Of a stretch of DNA of 40,975 nucleotides, positions 34,801-40,975 are shown piece by piece (position 1 is the stretch's first letter; each line of letters opens with the position of its first letter). The stretch is taken from the NCBI GenBank assembly GCA_033557835.1, contig JAWQRO010000374.1, forward strand, positions 1 to 40,975, in the 5' to 3' direction. The notes below the pieces were generated by a model that did not search any database, was not told where the DNA came from, and saw only the letters and a program-made list of their open reading frames with translations. This DNA is from Helochares maculicollis (taxonomy: Eukaryota; Arthropoda; Insecta; Coleoptera; Hydrophilidae). A program made the translations under genes and the position numbers.

Positions 34801-35299
34801 TGCAAATCATCGGACAATCTAGATTAATATTTTAATACCAAGAAACACTATGATGGGCATCTATAATTAATGACATCTAAATTCTTGAACGTATAGGTCA
34901 TCTTTTGACTAAAACTAATATATCACAGCTTAATATGTCATGGTAAGTTCCATTTATAGGCCTTTATTCAGAGATTCGAAAAATTAATCCAAATATATAA
35001 ACATACAATAAACAATGTTGTTCTGTTTATCTTGATACGTTGCCAAAGTAAGCAAAGTTAAGAAATGTAAAAGTGATTTTGATCTTCTACATGGTATCAA
35101 ATCGGAAATACCTACGAAATTTTATACGATACTGCAGATGGTATATATTGAAACTGCCACAAACGAAATCATACGAGGCTTACCCACAAAGCTTGAAACC
35201 CCCATTTTCTAGAACAATGTCTAAGAGAGTTGATTAAGAGAGGGAAGATTGGTGTAACAACTTTAGCTTTGCGTCTAAAATTAATTAGTGTTTTTCTCC

Positions 35300-35725
35300 A
35301 TGAAAAACGATGACTATCACTAAAATTCCAAATCTAGTTACTTCACTCAAAAAAATGTTGCTATCAATATAGTGGCATAATAAAATAATTCATCATAAAT
35401 TTCTGAAAACTAATCAAACCATTGCTGCTGAGAGGTATAAAGCTCAACTTGGTCTATTAAATACGACTTTCAATCAAAAACAACCTACATTAATACACCA
35501 AATTTCTGCCACTCTGCAAATTGATAACGAAAAGCAGCACAGTACCAAAATTTCTAAAATGATGTTTTGCTGCACCCATTCTTTTATCCTACGACAACAC
35601 CCGACGGATGACTATCGTTTCAAATTATTGTGACACTTTCTTCGTGACAAAAATTAAGAGTTTCAAAACAGTAGAAGAATATTTTAAATCAGAACCATCC
35701 TCTTTATTACTAAAAACATGTTTCT
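35300..35725 (+). pseudogene. Irritans/cecropia-like mariner transposase fragment
   Basis: From about 35350 the plus strand reads KKMLLSI, stop, WHNKIIHHKFLKTNQTIAAE and RYKAQLGLLNTTFNQKQP. This corresponds to the mariner block KKVLLSIWWD.KGIIHYE.L..NQTI....Y..QL..LN.AL..KRP. It continues with ATLQIDNEKQHSTKISKMM (in place of LQHDNARPHTAK), then PTDDYRFKLL, stop, HFLRDKN and, after a frameshift, KSFKTVEEYFKSEP. The PTD.Y.F..L..FL..K.F pattern is closer to irritans/cecropia mariners than to the mauritiana or mellifera copies nearby. Only the C-terminal half is visible and it contains several breaks. No terminal repeat was identified. Confidence 0.65.
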
Positions 35726-35726
35726 T

Positions 35727-35797
35727 ATGTATATACCCAATACACTTATGGATATACCCAATACATAAATATGGATATACCCAATACACTCAAATAA
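35727..35797. repeat. ~22-25 bp minisatellite, 3 copies
   Basis: Three copies of a unit containing GGATATACCCAATACA, directly after the decayed mariner fragment. Confidence 0.85.
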
Positions 35798-36214
35798 ATA
35801 TTAAAAATTAGTTGTTATCAATTTCATGTAAATTTTATTTTAGATTCTAAAGTGGAAGACTCCACATTTTGTGTTAAGTTTTCACCATTTTCAGCTTGTA
35901 ACTGCTTCTAGTTAAGAGTAGTTAAATCTACTTTCTTAATGCATCAACCCAATCAACTTAATGTTTGAAAATTTTTAATAGCATAAGTCATTTCTAAATA
36001 TATAAATCAATAGTCCAGTTGAAGCCAGTACTTCACTTGAAAAAAGTACTTACTTGAACTATTACAGTACCAAGTATCACTGGTCGAATATTCAATAATT
36101 TGTGGCCTATTTTACATTTTTACACCAAATTGTGTGATCAAATAAACATTGACAGCAACGTAACGTATGGAAATTAACTTTTTTGATTGTTGCATTTCGC
36201 TTGCTAATTTTATA

Positions 36215-37475
36215 TTAGGAGTACAAATAAGTTTCCGCGTTTTAAGGAAGGTGTCGCGGAGCGCGGCTTTCGTTAGAATTTGCAGAAGATAACAGGCTTA
36301 AAAATTAGTCTGTTCGTTCTAAAATAACATAACCTTACTATATTAGTGACTCCGTGCTAATAAAATATAATTTTCTTGAGCCGAAAATGTCTAAATTTGA
36401 ACCAATTAAACGTCATTTGCGGGATCTTTTAATTTATTTCTTTAATTTAAAAAAATCTGCAGCTGAGGAGCATCGATTGCTCGTAGAAGCATATAATGAA
36501 GCTGCTTTGAGTGAGAGACCGTGTCGTGAGTGGTTTCAAAAGTTTAAAACGACCGCAGTGGAAGGCCTAAAATTTACGAAGATGCAGTATTGGAAGAATT
36601 ATTGGAGGAAGATTCGTCTCAAACACAAAAGGAATTTGCTCTCACATTAGAAGTCACTCAGCAAGCAGTTTCACATCGTTTAAAATCATAAGGAATGATT
36701 CATAAACAAGGAAATTGGGTTTCATTCGAATTGAAGCCAAGAGATATTGAACCCTGATTGTGCATAAGTGAAATGCAGCTAGCCAGATATATAAAAAAAG
36801 GTTTTTTTACATCGAATGTCACCGGGGATGAAAAATAAATTCATTACGACAACCCAAAAAGAAGAAAATCATGGGGAAAACCTGGCCACGCGTCAACATC
36901 CACAGCAAAACCGAATATTCACGGAAAAAAAACTCATGCTGTGTATATGGTGGGATAAGCTGGATGTGGTGTATTACGAGTTACTTAATCCGAGCGAAAC
37001 AATCACTGGAACTCTCTACCGAACACAATTGATGAGATTTAGCCGTGCTCTAAAAAAAAACGCCCTCAATACTATTCTAGACACGACAAAATAATTCTAC
37101 TCCATGATAATGCTCGTCCGCATGTAGCGGTTCCGGTGAAAAACTATTTGAAAACACTTGATTGTGGAGTGTTACCCCACCCGCCGTATTCACCAGACAT
37201 AGCGCCATCCTACTATTATCTGTTCCGGTCAATGGCACATGCTCTGTCGAAGCAGCGGTTCACGATATATAAAGTTACCAAAAATTGGGTTGATACCGTG
37301 GATAGCCTCAAAAGATAAGGAGTTCTTCAGATGTGAAATCCGAATGCTGCCTGAGAGATGGGAAAAAGTGGTTGCTAGTGATGAACAATACTTTGAATAA
37401 ACTTAAACTACTGTTCAGTTACAATAAATATTCAATTTTTTATGAAAAACGGCGGAAACTTATTTGTACTCCTTA
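36215..37475 (+). mobile_element. Mellifera-type mariner with near-perfect ends, defective inside
   Basis: This 1261-bp element is flanked by TA at 36213-36214 and 37476-37477. Terminal inverted repeats of about 29 bp read TTAGGAGTACAAATAAG and TAAGGAGTACAAATAAG at the tips and continue TTTCCGC(C)GTTTT, differing only at the second base and by one C. The interior encodes a mellifera-like transposase with several stops. Sharp ends but a broken gene would allow movement only if an active relative elsewhere supplied enzyme. Confidence 0.92.
36387..37400 (+). pseudogene. Mellifera-type mariner transposase, disrupted
   Basis: ATG at 36387 opens MSKFEPIKRHLRDLLIYFFN, KKSAAEEHRLLVEAYNEAAL and CREWFQKFK, a normal mariner N-terminus. 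A frameshift follows FKTTA. After it come ESSQTQ-like and TLEVTQQAVSHRLKS blocks ending in a stop, NWVSFELKPRDIEP with a stop, and VTGDEK then a stop at the conserved Trp. The catalytic domain resumes with LMLCIWWDKLDVVYYELLNP, LLHDNARPHVAVPVKNY, LPHPPYSPDIAPSYYYLF and MLPERWEKVVASDEQYFE, with a TAA at 37398-37400. The third catalytic Asp, expected as SDYHLF, is Tyr here (SYYYLF), so the active site is lost independently of the stops. Confidence 0.88.
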
Positions 37476-37477
37476 TA

Positions 37478-40400
37478 AGATAATTACCCCAACATACAGT
37501 TTTGTACAGTATCCAATAAAATTTTTAACACACTAGTTTTGATGGGCAAGTTTCAGTTTTCAACTGATTTCGCATGCGCCCTGTGAAAATTTGAAGCGTG
37601 CGTAAAAGGTGCCAGTTCAAATAATTTGTCACAAACTATTTAATTTGAAACACACCACCAATGACAAAAACGAGAATTTAATTGTAATTTGACTCGAGAT
37701 AAAATTCTCTAATATAGAGGTTGCTGTTTTAACTTTAAGCGGGTCTCTGAAGCACTTTTGATTTTCTCAATTAGATCTAAGATCTGGAACTGATAATGAT
37801 ATCTACATACTCTTGATATGCAAATGTAGACGATCTTTAACAAATTTGGATAGTTTTGACCTAAACGATAAAGTATATAATGATAAGTAACGAACTCTGC
37901 CCTATCATAAACTATTCTTAGGTTAATACCTATCGTTTAATGCGCATGAATTTTTAAATAGTTGAGATAAAAATACTGCAAAATATGAATCCTGATATGC
38001 CAATAAACAACAGTTTCAATTGAGCTGACTTCTTAGTTGCTAACTAATTGGCTAGTTTTTCAATCTCGTATTCATCTCCTCCGAGAAGGGCAGGATGCTC
38101 TTTGTTTTTCAACTCCATCTTTAATTATTTAACCAGCAACACGCACGAGATCGTTAGAGTACCAACAACATAAAATTCGCGAAAGTTTTTATAGCCAGTC
38201 CGTATTTGTTAGGAAATAAGATCCGCCCCGATGTAAACGACCATTTGTAAGTCAATAAAATCCTTCCATTTAAGTGGAATAGCTCCAGGACGAAAAGCAA
38301 ACGCGATGCGGTGATGTCTCAACAAGCGAATCGCAATTGAAATTAGAAAGTGTATTGCGGCAATTCCCAGCAAATAGCTCTGGATGCCTGCACGGCGAGA
38401 GTCGCATCTTCTTTATTGGGTGGAAACGGCGCATCAAACAACTCGAAAACATAATTATTTCGATATCGAAATCGAATTCAAAGTGACCATTCTACTCTTC
38501 ATTTAGTCCAAACTTGGCTTCATTATTTACTCGCCGCTTGATTTTTCGAATTCAGAGAATTCCGATTGATTGGAGCTGCTTACAGAAGCAAAAGACCATC
38601 AGGCTCGTTTTTTCCTCTCCTCCACCTCATCAAAATGCTTCGATTTAACTTGGACGGTTCGTTTTACTTCGGAACTTTCGTTTTGTGTTAGGAGGATTCG
38701 GTGAAGCTTTGGTGGATTCGTGTCACCCCTTGCACTTGGTTGCCTCGAGTTGTTCATGGTAGCTTCCTGGGATGCCTCGTTTAGTTTTGGAAAACATGGA
38801 ATATCTTCAGTTGGCCGACTGGACGACGCGGAGAACAATGGTCGCGCAAAAGACGGACGATTTAACGAAGTTTGCAAATTGCTTGTTAAGCGGTCGCGTC
38901 CGAAATCGACGTAAAAAGGGATACCCGGTTTTTTGACTTGAAGAGCCACAGCAATTTTATATAATGATCACTTAATTGTGAGTTATTGATCGAGTTTCCG
39001 GAGGCCTTGTTAAAATTATTGGGACGATTTGTTGGATTGGTCGATTTTCATGTTGATGGATACTGTTTTTCGGTGTAATTTGGGCAGTAATAACTAAATA
39101 TCAGTGTATGAAGAGTAATGGCTTTATCTTATTGAATGGATGTTGGCCGTTGGAATTCCACGATTTCAAAATATTGGAAAGTCGGAAACAATATTGCATT
39201 GAGAATTAATATAAATATAGTCAACCCACTTGATATTTAAATTCCAGCTTGTAAACAAACTTTTTTGTAATCCACTAACAATTTACAAACACTTAACAAG
39301 AGATTACATATGTACATTTAATGCACTGATTAATTATCATGATTAATTATAAATAGACCCTAATCATATAATAGGTAAGGAATGACGTTTGCGCCGTTAT
39401 TGACTCGATTCACTCCAAGGTTTTCTACTCTCAATTATCCAACACCACGGTAATCAATTTTGTATAAATCATGAAAATTGTAAAAGCGAATTCACGAGGT
39501 GAAAAATGCCAGCAAAATCAGGATAACTCAAAGGAGCGACACGAATACGAATTCAAATAACTCTATTCGTATGCACGCTAAACCGCAGTACTTACAGCAC
39601 TGTAAATTAGCAGTAAAAGATGTGTGCTGGCAATTAAAAGACGAAACTTAATATCCAATTAGCACTTACATCTGCATTTTATGAGTAGAAATATTACACT
39701 GCCTGTCCTTTTCCTCATTTCCTTCCCTTGTTCCAAGAGGTTTCCTATTTGGCCAACCAGTAAGCCACACACATTCAGGACATGTGGTACGAATTACGCT
39801 GAAATCAAAATAAACAAATTAAAACTGCATGCAATCGCATCTGTGATTTAAGGCCCTAACTGCGAGTTGAATGTCTTTCGAAATTTACACTCCTATAAGG
39901 CTTCCTGCGATATATAACAAGTAGTGGCCTTTCTCCACCTGTAATGAGTTAATTAGCAGATATTATTGCGACCTTTAAATTCATCGTAATAACGCAATTT
40001 TTTCGGCTTGCTTCAGTAAAAAAGTTGCGTACCTTTCGATACGGAATATTGCTTTTAATTATTAATTTTTAAATTGCATTAAAATGCTAGTTTACGTTCT
40101 AAATATATACTCGTAGAGAGAGAGAGGGTGATGTGTAAGTAGTGAAGTATGTGCGTAAGTAATTACAAAAGAGGTCATTTAATTGGTTTTATTAATTGAT
40201 GTCTTATGAGTTATCCTCGCATTAAGAATAATCTGCATTAATTATCGATTCCTTGTTCTTATTAACAAGCAATTAACAATGGAAAATCTGCGGAGATAAA
40301 AAGTGCAGAAAACAATGGGTCGTTATATACGTATTGATTGCCGCCGTATGGAAAAACATGGACTGATGGCCAATAAAAAGTTCAAGTTGATTATTGTGCG

Positions 40401-40793
40401 TGAAACACGGGTTATAGCGTTGATAATGAAAGGCAATTTGGGCGAGTTGTTTTGTAAATAAGAAATTAATATGCTTACTACGAATCACCACCAAGTCAGT
40501 GCAATACATGTTGAATGGAGCTGTTTGGTTCCTGGGCACCGTAGAAAATCATTACTGGTGTTTCAATTCATGTAACTTGTAAAATCAGTAAATTCTCCTG
40601 TTGAAGTTTATATTTTTACAGTGAATCTTCTAAGTTCTGTATGTACGGATTTGGTTAGTTCAGGCGAGGTTTTATATTTTAAAATCACTGATTACCGTCT
40701 GTTATCAAGAACCTTCCTGTTGAGCTTGCAATTGAAATTTTGAACATACAATTCCATAATCGAATCCACCAAAAAATGTTATATCTCAAAATA
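37478..40793. other. Far upstream region of msh
   Basis: No confident gene. The most coding-like stretch is at 38599-38949 (minus), listed separately. An (AG)n run is at about 40113-40127. The rest is AT-rich with scattered short frames that I take as chance. Confidence 0.5.
38599..38967 (-). other. Unassigned open frame, possibly an exon
   Basis: On the minus strand the frame is open from 38967 to a TGA at 38599, about 122 codons, with no ATG before residue 65 of the stretch counted from 38949 (ATG at 38757). The translated text (KKPGIPFYVDFGRDR, SLNRPSFARPLFSASSSRP, NPPKLHRILLTQNESSEVKR, KHFDEVEERKKRA) is hydrophilic, basic and not repetitive, and the segment is richer in G+C than its flanks. 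That would suit an internal or terminal exon, or a 52-residue protein from the ATG at 38757. A TATATAAA match lies at the upstream end (plus-strand 38956-38963). I recognise no domain. Confidence 0.2.
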
Positions 40794-40975
40794 CGAGGTG
40801 TGCTCAACAAGAATCGCGAATTTTGAATTTTCGCGGGTTACGTATATTCGAATTTCGACTTTTGTGGCGTTATGTTGGTACTCATGTCTCTCACTTATAC
40901 CGACAAGTTCGGCCATTTTTAATGTTCAGTTAATTGTTAACAGCTGCTTTGCTTGCACGTGTTTTGGCTCGTCTT
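40794..40975 (+). mobile_element. Probable 5' end of a mariner-like element, cut by window edge
   Basis: After a TA at 40792-40793 the sequence starts CGAGGTGTGCTCAACAAG and continues ATCGCGAATTTTGAATTTTC, then CGCGGGTTACGTATATTCG. From memory this is the leader of a mariner-like transposon (GVQW3/maT-related) common in insect genomes, whose coding region begins a little further on. No coding sequence is reached before the window ends, so the identification rests on recalled sequence alone. Confidence 0.45.

Noticed and set aside
1..40975. CRISPR arrays, operons, ribosome binding sites, phage or plasmid features, tRNA or rRNA genes
   Set aside because: The window is eukaryotic nuclear DNA; I saw no regularly spaced direct repeats of CRISPR type and no convincing tRNA or rRNA sequence.

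Overview
The window looks like AT-rich chromosomal DNA from an insect. The evidence is a spliced eukaryotic homeobox gene with long introns, several mariner transposon lineages typical of insects, and a Penelope-like retroelement fragment. Intron sizes and AT content would suit a beetle or a similar holometabolous insect, but I cannot fix the order from the sequence.

One protein-coding gene is clear. It is the Msx-family homeobox gene (Drosophila Drop / muscle segment homeobox, msh) on the minus strand, running from about 32.3 kb down to about 4.6 kb. Three coding exons join in perfect phase: 32133-31563, 7218-7034 and 5160-4879. They give a 345-residue protein with an N-terminal eh1 repression motif, an acidic Ser-rich linker and an Msx-type homeodomain. 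The second intron interrupts the homeodomain between positions 44 and 45. Intron 1 is about 24.3 kb and intron 2 about 1.9 kb. A possible TATA element, GC/CACC box and GAGA-rich tract lie just upstream of exon 1.

The rest is non-coding DNA colonised by transposable elements. Intron 1 holds: a defective mauritiana-type mariner (10833-12058) inserted at a TA inside an older mellifera-like mariner; a degenerate ~0.31-0.33 kb tandem array with a pyrimidine-rich strand bias and alternating CG/GT tracts (15580-17560); a remnant of a different mariner clade resembling the maT/DD41D group (about 21650-22305, minus); and a second mauritiana-type mariner on the minus strand (22574-23852). Upstream of the gene lie a Penelope-like reverse transcriptase fragment (about 34500-34790, minus), a decayed irritans/cecropia-like mariner piece (about 35300-35720, plus), a mellifera-type mariner with near-perfect terminal repeats but a broken transposase (36215-37475), and what looks like the start of another mariner-like element running off the right edge (40794 onward). 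No transposase here is intact, so any mobility would need enzyme supplied from elsewhere.

I did not find a clearly new multi-gene system. The observations most worth a second look are a long hairpin at 14994-15058 with pre-miRNA-like dimensions, the nested mariner insertion, the co-occurrence of several mariner lineages at one developmental locus, the decayed 305/332-bp tandem array, and an unexplained open frame at 38599-38949. Between these features most sequence is AT-rich and shows no gene; it probably includes enhancers of the homeobox gene.
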